DNA of 14,035 nucleotides from UMGS172 sp045649545 (GCA_045649545.1 JAZRQE010000059.1:1-14035), one strand, 5' to 3'; positions 1-7,957 are shown, counted from the stretch's first letter. Notes: a model not told the origin generated them from the letters alone. A program made the numbers and translations.

Positions 1-58
1 TAACCAATTCTTTTACGATAGGCAATAATTCTTGTACTTTTTCATATTTTCTAGGCAT
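1..58 (-). CDS. N-terminal fragment of a probable IS3-type transposase OrfA (partial)
   Basis: Only the first 19 codons lie in the window. The gene runs leftward off the edge, starting at an ATG at 56-58 with an AGGAGG ribosome binding site 7 bases upstream (66-71). The peptide begins MPRKYEKVQELLPIVKELV. This resembles, from memory, the start of helix-turn-helix OrfA proteins of IS3-family elements in Clostridia, which bind the element ends and form a frameshift fusion with the DDE transposase OrfB. The upstream DNA (59-155) holds two or three compact inverted repeats, as expected near an IS end. The fragment is too short to exclude another small DNA-binding protein, so the transposase reading is tentative. 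It shares orientation with the upstream operon, which shows no terminator on this strand before it. Confidence 0.5.
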   Translation of the reverse strand, partial: MPRKYEKVQELLPIVKELV

Positions 59-66
59 AATAAAAC

Positions 67-100
67 CTCCTATGGTAGTGTTTTAATTCTACCATAGGAG
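67..100 (-). promoter_or_regulatory. Hairpin sequestering the ribosome binding site of the leftward gene
   Basis: CTCCTATGGTAG (67-78) and CTACCATAGGAG (89-100) are perfect 12-bp inverted arms around a 10-base loop. In leftward RNA the 3' arm contains most of the AGGAGG that serves the ATG at 56-58, so a transcript containing both arms would hide its own ribosome binding site. Such foldback is known from several insertion sequences (for example IS10 and IS200), where it blocks transposase synthesis from read-through transcripts. On the plus strand the same hairpin is followed by a T-rich run (102-111) and might act as a terminator there. The structure is seen directly; the role is inferred. 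Confidence 0.6.
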
Positions 101-116
101 ATCCTTTTTTTCTATT

Positions 117-160
117 GTCCGTTTTTAACGGACTTGTGCAGCGTTTGCTCTGCACTTTTT
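117..160 (+). repeat. Two adjacent inverted repeats at the IS/operon boundary, one terminator-like on the plus strand
   Basis: GTCCGTT (117-123) and AACGGAC (127-133) form a 7-bp hairpin with a 3-base loop. Directly beside it GTGCAG (136-141) pairs with CTGCAC (150-155) and is followed by six T on the plus strand, the layout of an intrinsic terminator for rightward transcription. In the leftward direction, which is the direction of the flanking genes, neither hairpin is followed by a T-run. The first repeat may be part of the IS terminus and the second part of the native operon 3' end. The exact IS boundary cannot be placed, because the other end is outside the window. Confidence 0.45.
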
Positions 161-171
161 TATATAGTTAA

Positions 172-3030
172 TTAATTTTTAATAAGCGTAGTGCCGGGGA
201 AGAAGTGTGCTAAAATTTGCTCGGCAGACCAACCTTGCTTTGCGTAGAGAATAGCACCCTGCTGGCTTAAACCTACGCCGTGACCGTAGCCTCTGGTTGT
301 AACTGTGAAAGTGTCGGATTCAGCATCGTACTTAATAGTGTATGCTGATGAACGGATTGTTGTTTTGCCGGTTATGGTTTTTGTCAGCATACTATCCCGT
401 AAGAAAGTGCCTTTTTTCTTAACTCCAAATACAGTAATTTCGGTGCAATATGCATTATTTGCATCGTATTTTGTAGGAACAAGCCATTCCTCAGTAGGAA
501 TACTTTCAATATTAATATTTTTAAAATCCTTATATGTTGATTTGTCACTGTTTTTCATATACTCAAAAACAGCTTTGATTTCTGCTGATGTATAGGTTGT
601 GGTGACCTCATAGTTTTTAACATCCTTGTCTACCGGACATTCAACGCCCTGTAAATAAGGATAATTTCCGCCACCCCAAACATTATGGTATGCCGCAGTA
701 AATCCTGCAGACGTGTCGTGGCAGTAAGTTTTAACAAGAGTGTTGCCGTAGGTCAAAACCATACCCTTAGCTTCGTTTGCATACTGTAATGCTTGTTTTG
801 TGGGAGTTTGCATTGAATTCTCGGGCGGTTTTGAGGGAGGGATTACTTCACCGCTTTCGGTTACTGTACAACGTCCACCGTTATTTATAATCCAATTATA
901 CTTTACAACTGCTTGTGCTATCAATGCTTCAGGCGGGTGGACAGTCGGACTCATTTCAATTTCAATAATCCAAGCAACAACCTCGGCAGCTGTGCCGACA
1001 ATGACTTCACCTTTTCTGTCCGGACCTTTTGATTTGACCGCTACCATAACATCCCAAGTGAAAAGAGGGTCAACGTTCGGTTTAGAAACGGTAGACGAAC
1101 TGGTTGCAGAACTGCTTATAGAAGAACTATTTGATGAAACACTGCTTGAGGATTGAACAGAACTGGATACTACAGTGCTACTTGGTACGCTCGGTTGAGC
1201 AGATGTGAGTTGAGATGAGGTGTTGCTTGAAGCGGAGCTTGAAGTTGAAGGCACAGATGTTACTGTGCTTGAAGATGGTTTGGAAGAGGTAGTAGTAGAC
1301 GTAGAAGAGGAAATAATTGTAGTTGTATTATTGCTCGAAGTACCTGAGCTTACAACCGATGAACTGGGGGTTGACGGTGTAGGCTCGGGAGTTGAGGGGA
1401 TAGTGGGTAAAATAATATCAGGTGTGTTACCCAAAAAGTCATTGTCTTCGTCGTCACTTGATGTTACGTCTTCTGAACTTATGATATTTTCTGAACTTGA
1501 ATTTACTGATGAATCGGAACTTGTCGTACTGCTGTTTATACTGTAGTCAGGCGTAGCTAAAACTTTTATTGAAGAAAGTGTAGCAACGGTAATATAGCGT
1601 TCATTGTCTGTTACAGCAACTAAAATCAGTAGTTTTTCATTTCCGTAAAAGGTTTGGAAAGAGGGATTATCGGAAAGTTCATCAATTTCTGTAAGATAAG
1701 AAATATAGTCGTCGGTTGTATCGAAATAGGTTTGCTCATAGTCAAAACCATTGGCTTTGGAATGAGTGAATGATGATAACACCTTCCAACCTAACATATA
1801 ATGTCCGTCAGTAGTAGTTATATTGGAATTTGCGGTATTAACATTTAATTTTTCAAAAATTCCACCTGGGTTGCCACTGCCGTAAATTACAGTATTGCGG
1901 TCAAAATCGTTAATTTCATTATTGGTTAAACTGAATAGCATACCGCGGCGGTCAGATTTACCGTTAGGAAGGGAATTTAGATAAATATATGTTTTGTCAA
2001 GACTGTCAACGGTGTGGACAGGATGGTTGATTTCGGCATTTTCCATAGTAAGCCACGCAAAAACACTGTTATCGTTCTCTTTTATTTTATTAAAAGCAAC
2101 TGATGGATTTTCCTGGTGTGCACAAAACAAATCTTGTGCATAACTGTAGTAATCTTTTACATTCGAGTTAGCAGGTGTGTTTTTACTAAAATACCAAATA
2201 GCTAAAGCGGTGAATATAATAACAATCGCCGATAATATATAGCATAAAATTCGCAAAACGCGGTTCTTTTTATGGCGGTGAGGACGTTTTTGAACTACAT
2301 CATAATCAATGAAATCGTCATCATAGTCGTCCAAAAAAACGGTTGTTGCATTATTAATTGATGAATCGTCAATTTGTTCTGTTTCTAAAACTGCGAATTG
2401 GTCGTCATCATTACTAATTACAAGAGTATCAGTTTCGTCATTGTCTTCTACGGGTGTAGTTTCGGTGATGTTTGGTGAGTTGTTATCAAACTCAGAAATT
2501 TCATTATCAACTGAAATCTCTTCGTCAATAGAACCATCATTTTCCTGATTCGAAAAAACAACACCTGCACCGTAGCAATTATGATGCTCGGTTATGTAAT
2601 CAACCAAAAATCCTTTAACAATATCAAGCATTACCTTTTTATCGTCAGTAAAGCTGATTAAGGTTTGCGGACCGCATTCAATCAAAAATCCGCCGAATGT
2701 TTGATTTTTAGAGGTTAGGGGAACAGAACCTTCGGGTAATACATATTTACAGTCGGTGATTATTCCACTCTTGCTATAATCGGGAATATAACCCTTTTTG
2801 CCGATAGCACGTGCAATAAACACGGGGAGGTTATCCTCTGTGTAACCACCGACAGTAATAATAATTTCACTGCGGGATACAGCACGCTTGAGTTGAGTTA
2901 AAAAACTTTTTTTATCACTGCATGAGGAGGAAAGCAGACGCATGGGATAATCTCCGTGAAGCCCGAACTCGAGCGACACATCGGCGGAAGATTTATAATA
3001 TAAAATTTCAATTTTAACATCCTTTGCCAT
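172..3030 (-). CDS. Membrane-anchored fusion: degenerate MoaB/CinA-like domain, inactive sortase-B-like domain, SpoIID lytic transglycosylase-like domain
   Basis: The 952-residue protein has an AGGAGG 7 bases before its ATG. Residues 1-158 are MoaB/CinA-like: RSEIIITVGG (53-62) and the later LPEGSVPL region align with CinA, but the GGLGPTPDD loop has become GGYTEDNLP. Residues 160-245 are a strongly acidic linker; a basic patch (248-257) precedes one transmembrane helix (about 260-281), putting the N-terminus in the cytoplasm. Residues 290-490 follow the neighbouring sortase B, but its catalytic His is Ser385 and its Cys is Val473; only Arg478 remains. A Ser/Thr/Pro linker (497-650) leads to a SpoIID/LytB domain (652-952) with the EM motif (Glu692, the likely catalytic acid), VWGGGNYPYL and GYGHGVGLSQQGA. 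SpoIID cleaves peptide-stripped glycan strands during engulfment. The role of this fusion is unknown; an envelope peptidoglycan function is inferred. It is the last gene of the operon, 30 bases after the sortase gene. Confidence 0.85.
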   Translation of the reverse strand: MAKDVKIEILYYKSSADVSLEFGLHGDYPMRLLSSSCSDKKSFLTQLKRAVSRSEIIITVGGYTEDNLPVFIARAIGKKGYIPDYSKSGIITDCKYVLPEGSVPLTSKNQTFGGFLIECGPQTLISFTDDKKVMLDIVKGFLVDYITEHHNCYGAGVVFSNQENDGSIDEEISVDNEISEFDNNSPNITETTPVEDNDETDTLVISNDDDQFAVLETEQIDDSSINNATTVFLDDYDDDFIDYDVVQKRPHRHKKNRVLRILCYILSAIVIIFTALAIWYFSKNTPANSNVKDYYSYAQDLFCAHQENPSVAFNKIKENDNSVFAWLTMENAEINHPVHTVDSLDKTYIYLNSLPNGKSDRRGMLFSLTNNEINDFDRNTVIYGSGNPGGIFEKLNVNTANSNITTTDGHYMLGWKVLSSFTHSKANGFDYEQTYFDTTDDYISYLTEIDELSDNPSFQTFYGNEKLLILVAVTDNERYITVATLSSIKVLATPDYSINSSTTSSDSSVNSSSENIISSEDVTSSDDEDNDFLGNTPDIILPTIPSTPEPTPSTPSSSVVSSGTSSNNTTTIISSSTSTTTSSKPSSSTVTSVPSTSSSASSNTSSQLTSAQPSVPSSTVVSSSVQSSSSVSSNSSSISSSATSSSTVSKPNVDPLFTWDVMVAVKSKGPDRKGEVIVGTAAEVVAWIIEIEMSPTVHPPEALIAQAVVKYNWIINNGGRCTVTESGEVIPPSKPPENSMQTPTKQALQYANEAKGMVLTYGNTLVKTYCHDTSAGFTAAYHNVWGGGNYPYLQGVECPVDKDVKNYEVTTTYTSAEIKAVFEYMKNSDKSTYKDFKNINIESIPTEEWLVPTKYDANNAYCTEITVFGVKKKGTFLRDSMLTKTITGKTTIRSSAYTIKYDAESDTFTVTTRGYGHGVGLSQQGAILYAKQGWSAEQILAHFFPGTTLIKN

Positions 3031-3060
3031 GCTTTAACCTCCTTTTTAAATTGAATAAAA

Positions 3061-4233
3061 CTATTTAGATGTAGTTGCTGTTTTGCTTGAAGTTGAACTT
3101 TCAGACGATGCCAACTGCGGAATTGGGCGTTTTTTCTTGACGTAATACTCCTTGGGGTAAAGAACATCGGAGTTAACGGATGAGTTGTTTACATCAACTT
3201 CTGCTGATTCACCCTCGCGAACCAGACGTCCTAAAATAACAAAACGTGCGTTGGTAAAATCGTAACAACAGGTTGAGAGAGTTATGATTTCATCATCAGC
3301 GTTAATATCAACCGGTATGTCAAAAAGGCTACGGTCTTGACTGTACTTAATCCACTGCATAAAATCAGTATCATTTGTAAATGCAGTACGGTAAGCACTG
3401 TAAGAATATCCGAATGTTGTATCTTCGCTGTCGTTTACAATCATAATTGCAAAGATTTTATAACTACGTTTTTCATAGAGTGAGTCAAACGAGATAATAG
3501 GATTTTTGCGGTAGTAGTTAATATCACGGTACTCATCAAGTGTTCCAAACATTGCACCGTAACGCATATTGTGTCCGTAAATAATCTGATTGCGTGACAG
3601 TGACATAGGATTGATGTTACAACGGTAGTCAAGGAACAAAGCACCGTAACTGTTGGATTTTTTGTCCATATCGTGTTTAACATAATAATCATTGTTATCG
3701 GTTTGATAAACGGGGTTATCGACCTCTGTGCCGGCAATGTTAATCCAACCTACAACATCGGGGTTTTGCGACTTTAGAAGGTCAAACTTGGAAAACTGAT
3801 TATCGTCATTTTTGGTGTAATCATCCTTGTTTAACTCATAATTGTTACGAACGTTCATTATCTTTGCATCCTGCTGACCCAAATCAATAAAATAGGTAAC
3901 AAGGTATACCGATGAAGCGATTAAGGCAATAGCACAAATAATAGAAACAATTTTAATTATTAATGTTTTTTTGCTATCGGTTTTGGTAGGAATCATATTA
4001 ACAAAAAACATCTTGATTTTGCTAAATTTGCATTTAGTTGCAGTGCTCTCAACGGTTTCTACAGTTTCCTCAACTGTTTCAGTAGTTTCAACTGTTTCTG
4101 CAACCGAAAGTAAATCGTCTGCAACTTCCTCTGCATTCTTAACGTCAGCTTCGTCAGCTTCTTTTTTTGCTTTATTGTATTGCAATATCTCTTCATCGGG
4201 AACATATCTGATTTTTTTCTTTTTGTTAAACAT
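3061..4233 (-). CDS. srtB: Class B sortase with long acidic cytoplasmic N-terminus
   Basis: This 390-residue membrane transpeptidase anchors secreted proteins to peptidoglycan or joins pilin-type subunits. The sortase triad is visible as His221 in IIYGHN, Cys322 in ITLSTC and Arg330 in NARFVIL. The core (about 155-340), with VVGWINIAGTEVDNPVYQ, is class B. One transmembrane helix (about 91-115) gives an N-in, C-out topology. The first 90 residues are unusual for the family (typically about 230-260 residues in total). They are highly charged and include a run of Thr-Val-Glu repeats (47-64) before a basic patch. The C-terminus ends in a Ser/Thr tail (375-390). An AGGAG site lies 6 bases before the ATG. 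The gene sits 43 bases after cinA and 30 bases before the fusion gene. No sortase substrate with a recognisable sorting signal is encoded in the window. Confidence 0.93.
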   Translation of the reverse strand: MFNKKKKIRYVPDEEILQYNKAKKEADEADVKNAEEVADDLLSVAETVETTETVEETVETVESTATKCKFSKIKMFFVNMIPTKTDSKKTLIIKIVSIICAIALIASSVYLVTYFIDLGQQDAKIMNVRNNYELNKDDYTKNDDNQFSKFDLLKSQNPDVVGWINIAGTEVDNPVYQTDNNDYYVKHDMDKKSNSYGALFLDYRCNINPMSLSRNQIIYGHNMRYGAMFGTLDEYRDINYYRKNPIISFDSLYEKRSYKIFAIMIVNDSEDTTFGYSYSAYRTAFTNDTDFMQWIKYSQDRSLFDIPVDINADDEIITLSTCCYDFTNARFVILGRLVREGESAEVDVNNSSVNSDVLYPKEYYVKKKRPIPQLASSESSTSSKTATTSK

Positions 4234-4276
4234 AAAATTCTCCTTGTCTGACTTTTGTGGTGGGTATTGGTGTATA

Positions 4277-5608
4277 TTAATGTTTTTTCAACATATTAAG
4301 TGCAAATTGTTCCGGGATAATAGGTAAGGGATTTTGTCTTTCAGAGTAACCGGGCATTATATCGGGTAAAAACTCCAAATACCGTCTTACTAAATCCAAG
4401 GCGGTAGTTACCGCACAGTTTCTTACTTTTTCGCGGTCGTTTTCAGCTTTACCGACCATGAGTTTTTCAACCCATGTATGAGTTTTATCTGAAAGTGCAA
4501 TATAAACTAACCCTGCGGGTTTGTTTTCACTTTGTCCCGGTCCTGCAACGCCGGTCACAGATAGACCTAAATCAGCTTGAGCGTATTTTAATATCCCTTG
4601 TGACATTTCAATTGCGGTTTCGGCACTGACGGCACCGAACTGCTTTAATGTCTCAGGCTGAACGCCTAATAACTTTTGTTTCATTTCATTAGAATAGGTT
4701 GAAGCACCGAAATCGAAAACTTCACTCGCACCTGAAATAGACGTGATTGCGGCAGAGATTTTACCTGCAGTGCAGGATTCAGCTGTGGTTAATTTCAAGC
4801 CTTTTTCTTTTAGTTTCATAACAACCGCGTTTTCGATAGTGTTAACATCGACACCGACGATGTTTTTGCCTAAAATCCCGAAAAGTTCAGATACAGTATT
4901 ATCGCATTTTTCGGTGGCGGTTTGTTCGTTTTCTGCCGCAGCAGTAACCCTTAAATTAACTAATGCTGGCTTACAGTATGGGGAAACGGTAGGGTCGGCT
5001 TGCTCTAAAAACCCCGGGATAACTGAGGCTAACATAGACTCACCGATGCCTGCTACCAAAACGTTTCTTGAAACAAGCGTTTTGTTGCTCATTTTCTCTA
5101 AATATGGTTTAGCAAAATGTTCATACATTTGCTTTATTTCGTAAGGTACGCCCGGCATCAAAATTACGTGGGAACCGTTTTCCGATTCCATAGCACAACC
5201 GGGGGCAGTGCCGTTAAGGTTAGGGAAAATAGTGCAACGTTCTTTCGGAAACAGTGCTTGCTTAACGTTAGCCTCGGGCATAACACGTCCAGTTTTCTTG
5301 TAAAACTCTTTAATTGAATTCAAACTTTCTTCGTCAAGGAAAAGTTCCAAATTCAAGGCATAAGCGGCGGCTTCTTTAGAAAGGTCGTCAGGGGTTGGAC
5401 CCAAACCGCCTGTTATTATCACAATATCACTGCGGTTTATAGCGGTTTTAATTGTGTCAACCGCACGCTCAAAATTGTCACCTACGGTGGACTGATAATA
5501 GACATCAAAGCCTAACGATGCCATTTCACACGAGAGATACTGTGCATTTGTGTTAAGTATGTTACCGAGTAATAACTCGGTGCCTATTGAAATTAGTTCA
5601 ACTGTCAT
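4277..5608 (-). CDS. cinA: CinA: MoaB-like domain plus nicotinamide-nucleotide amidase (PncC-type) domain
   Basis: The 443-residue cytoplasmic protein has the two-domain CinA layout. Residues 1-170 form the MoaB/MogA-like domain (MTVELISIGTELLLG at the start, ITGGLGPTPDD at 65-75, NGTAPGC, LMPGVP), which in characterised CinA proteins has ADP-ribose/NAD-related pyrophosphatase activity. Residues about 258-412 form the amidase domain, with TTAESCTAG (Ser278 as the likely nucleophile) and SVTGVAGPG (350-358). This domain converts nicotinamide mononucleotide to nicotinate mononucleotide for NAD recycling. The family is also known as competence/damage-inducible protein A. About 30 residues beyond the usual end (415-443) are rich in Pro and Arg and unassigned. 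The gene begins 12 bases after the thiI stop, with only a weak purine-rich site, suggesting translational coupling. Confidence 0.95.
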   Translation of the reverse strand: MTVELISIGTELLLGNILNTNAQYLSCEMASLGFDVYYQSTVGDNFERAVDTIKTAINRSDIVIITGGLGPTPDDLSKEAAAYALNLELFLDEESLNSIKEFYKKTGRVMPEANVKQALFPKERCTIFPNLNGTAPGCAMESENGSHVILMPGVPYEIKQMYEHFAKPYLEKMSNKTLVSRNVLVAGIGESMLASVIPGFLEQADPTVSPYCKPALVNLRVTAAAENEQTATEKCDNTVSELFGILGKNIVGVDVNTIENAVVMKLKEKGLKLTTAESCTAGKISAAITSISGASEVFDFGASTYSNEMKQKLLGVQPETLKQFGAVSAETAIEMSQGILKYAQADLGLSVTGVAGPGQSENKPAGLVYIALSDKTHTWVEKLMVGKAENDREKVRNCAVTTALDLVRRYLEFLPDIMPGYSERQNPLPIIPEQFALNMLKKH

Positions 5609-5620
5609 ATATTTTTCGCC

Positions 5621-6790
5621 TTAATCAATCATCATAAAGGTTACACCGGCTACAGCTCGTTCAACAAGGCTGTCAATATCCAAAACACTTTCGGCTTCAA
5701 TGCACTTTTCTAATTCCGGACGTGTTTTGGGGTGCTTGGGTGTGAATACGGTACAGCAATCCTCAAAAGGTTCAATCGAAATTTCGAATGTGTCAATCTT
5801 GCGGGAAATATCGATAATCTCGTCCTTATCCATACCGATTAACGGTCGTAAAACCGGCATAGTTACAACCGAGTTTGTAACATTCAAAGCGGGGAGGGTC
5901 TGGCTGGCCACTTGACCTACGCTTTCACCCGTAATCAGAGCACCGCAATGCTCCTTAATTGCCATTTTCTCAGCAATTCGCATCATAAAGCGACGCATAA
6001 TAAGTGTGAAATATTCTTCCTTGCAGTTTTCAGCAATCTGTTCCTGAATTTCGGTAAACGGAACAGTGTGAAGTCCGATAGGACCGCTAAATTGTGCTAC
6101 TTTTGAAAGCAAACGGTGTACCTTTTGCTCGGCTCGGGCACTAGTATAGGGAGGACTTGCAAAGTGAACCGCCGCCAACTGAATACCTCGTTTTGCCATC
6201 ATCCAAGCAGCAACGGGACTGTCAATTCCGCCTGAAATGAGAATTTCGGCTCTTCCTCCGGTGCTGACCGGCATACCGCCCGCACCTTTAATCTGTCCGC
6301 AACGGATATATGCATATTTATCGCGGATTTCAACTACAACTACAGCTTCAGGATTATGAACATCAACCGATAGGTGATGATACTTCTCAAGTAAAGCACC
6401 GCCGAAAGTTGCACTGATTTCTAGTGAGCCTAACGGGAATTTTTTGTCTGAACGCTTGGACTCAACTTTAAATGTTCTGACGTTTTTCAGTGCATCGGCT
6501 AAATAGGGAACACCCAAGATAATAATATCGTTCATATTTTTAGGAACTGCTGCGGCACGGGAAAAGGCTGCAATACCAAATACCTTTTCGGTAGCCTTTA
6601 AAGCGGATTTAAAGTCAAAATCATCACTCAATGGCTCAACCATAATGGTTGATTGTGATTTTTTTATTTCACAAGGTCCGCACTTTTTAATGCGGTATTT
6701 TAGGTTTTTAACCAAAACATCTTCAAATGTTGAACGGTTTAAGCCTTTTAATGCCAATTCACCGTTTTTAATAAGTATAATTTCTTTCAT
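5621..6790 (-). CDS. thiI: ThiI, tRNA uridine 4-sulfurtransferase
   Basis: ThiI adenylates and thiolates uridine 8 of tRNA, taking persulfide sulfur from a cysteine desulfurase; in some bacteria it also supplies sulfur for the thiamine thiazole. The 389-residue product starts MKEIILIKNGELALKG, the classic ThiI start, so the ATG at 6788-6790 was chosen over an in-frame ATG 63 bases further upstream that would overlap the desulfurase gene. An NFLD/THUMP region occupies roughly residues 1-165. The PP-loop ATP site is SGGIDSP (186-192), and EPFEDCC (340-346) carries the cysteines near the active site. The C-terminal rhodanese domain of the E. coli enzyme is absent, as is normal in Firmicutes. AAGGA lies about 8 bases before the start, and only one base separates the start codon from the desulfurase TGA, so the two are probably translationally coupled. 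Confidence 0.95.
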   Translation of the reverse strand: MKEIILIKNGELALKGLNRSTFEDVLVKNLKYRIKKCGPCEIKKSQSTIMVEPLSDDFDFKSALKATEKVFGIAAFSRAAAVPKNMNDIIILGVPYLADALKNVRTFKVESKRSDKKFPLGSLEISATFGGALLEKYHHLSVDVHNPEAVVVVEIRDKYAYIRCGQIKGAGGMPVSTGGRAEILISGGIDSPVAAWMMAKRGIQLAAVHFASPPYTSARAEQKVHRLLSKVAQFSGPIGLHTVPFTEIQEQIAENCKEEYFTLIMRRFMMRIAEKMAIKEHCGALITGESVGQVASQTLPALNVTNSVVTMPVLRPLIGMDKDEIIDISRKIDTFEISIEPFEDCCTVFTPKHPKTRPELEKCIEAESVLDIDSLVERAVAGVTFMMID

Positions 6791-6791
6791 T

Positions 6792-7925
6792 TCAGTGTCC
6801 TTTTTTGCGAAGTGTATTTTGTGCTTCCAACAATGCGTCGCACAGTGTGTCAATCTCGTTGGTGGTATTAAATCTTGAAAAACTGATTCTCAAAGCCGAA
6901 TCGGTACGGTCGGCGTCAAGTCCCATTTCGTTTAAAACGTGACTTCCTTTGCCTTTGGAACAGGCACTTCCGCTTGAAACGTAAATTTCTTTTTTCTCCA
7001 AAAAATGTAACAAGGTTTCAGAGCGTAGCCCCTTAACCGATATGTTTATTACATAGGGAAGTGTATTTTCTTTGGGCGAATTGATTAAAATTCCGTCAAT
7101 TGCCGATAATTTGCTGTAAGCATAGGAATGAAGTTCTTTTATTTTATTAAGGGTTGCGTTAACGGTCAACTCATCAACTGCACCGCCTAAAGCGGCAATC
7201 AATGGCACTGATTCAGTTCCCGAACGCAAGCCTTTTTCCTGACCTCCGCCGTGAATAATGGGTTTTATATTAAGATTTTTCTTCTTATATAAAATACCTA
7301 GGCCTTTTGGCCCCTGAATTTTATGTCCGCTTGCCGTCAGTAAATCAACACCGAGTTCGCTTACATCAATCGGCATTTTTCCGAAAGCCTGCACACAGTC
7401 GGTATGCATTAAAGCAATTGATTTTTTAGCCTTTAAACCTTCAGAAATATCGCTTACGGGGAAGATACAACCGGTTTCATTGTTAACTAACATAATCGAT
7501 ACTAAAATTGTCTTTTCATCAACTGCTGACAATACCTTTTCGGTACTTAAATTGCCGTCCGGCTCGGGTTTTATGTATGTAACTTCAAAACCTTGCTCCG
7601 ATAAATACTTGCAGGTATTTAAAACTGAAGGATGTTCAACCGAGGTTGTGACAATTTTATTGCCGCGGCGTTTCATTAAATTTACAGCACCGATAATACT
7701 TAAGTTGTTAGCCTCTGTACCGCTTCCGGTGAAATAAATCTCATCATCGCGGGCATTAATCATATCGGCTATTTTTACTCTTGTGTCATTAATAAGATTT
7801 TCAGCATCCAACCCTAAACCGTATAGCGAGGACGGATTACCCCAAACTTCGTTTAATGCATAATTTAAAGCATTAATGGCTTTTTCACAAGGCTTTGTTG
7901 TAGCACTGTTATCAAGATATATCAT
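6792..7925 (-). CDS. Cysteine desulfurase, NifS/IscS class, paired with ThiI
   Basis: This 377-residue pyridoxal-phosphate enzyme removes sulfur from cysteine as a protein-bound persulfide. Its motifs are clear: YLDNSATTKP at the start, VEHPSV with the ring-stacking His98, SGHKIQGPKG with the PLP-binding Lys202, and SSGSACSKG with the sulfur-accepting Cys322. A gene pair of NifS-like desulfurase plus thiI is common in Firmicutes (nifZ-thiI in Bacillus), so this enzyme most likely serves tRNA thiolation. A role in iron-sulfur cluster assembly cannot be excluded, and there is no iscU or sufU here. An in-frame TGA just upstream fixes the start at 7925. The ribosome binding site is weak (GGGAAG, about 12 bases away). 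It is the promoter-proximal gene of the operon. Confidence 0.95.
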   Translation of the reverse strand: MIYLDNSATTKPCEKAINALNYALNEVWGNPSSLYGLGLDAENLINDTRVKIADMINARDDEIYFTGSGTEANNLSIIGAVNLMKRRGNKIVTTSVEHPSVLNTCKYLSEQGFEVTYIKPEPDGNLSTEKVLSAVDEKTILVSIMLVNNETGCIFPVSDISEGLKAKKSIALMHTDCVQAFGKMPIDVSELGVDLLTASGHKIQGPKGLGILYKKKNLNIKPIIHGGGQEKGLRSGTESVPLIAALGGAVDELTVNATLNKIKELHSYAYSKLSAIDGILINSPKENTLPYVINISVKGLRSETLLHFLEKKEIYVSSGSACSKGKGSHVLNEMGLDADRTDSALRISFSRFNTTNEIDTLCDALLEAQNTLRKKGH

Positions 7926-7957
7926 TTTAAGTCAACACTTCCCATTCATACACTAAC

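Noticed and set aside
800..1546. Plus-strand open frames of over 100 codons opposite the Ser/Thr linker of the fusion gene
   Set aside because: They are mirror frames of low-complexity codons on the opposite strand, without ribosome binding sites or recognisable domains.
1080..1550. Short repeated motifs suggesting a repeat array or CRISPR
   Set aside because: They encode the Ser/Thr-rich linker; there is no constant repeat length and no spacers.
6791..6853. A longer ThiI start at 6853
   Set aside because: It would overlap the desulfurase gene by over 60 bases and add residues unlike ThiI; the family start MKEIILIKNGELALKG has its own AAGGA site.
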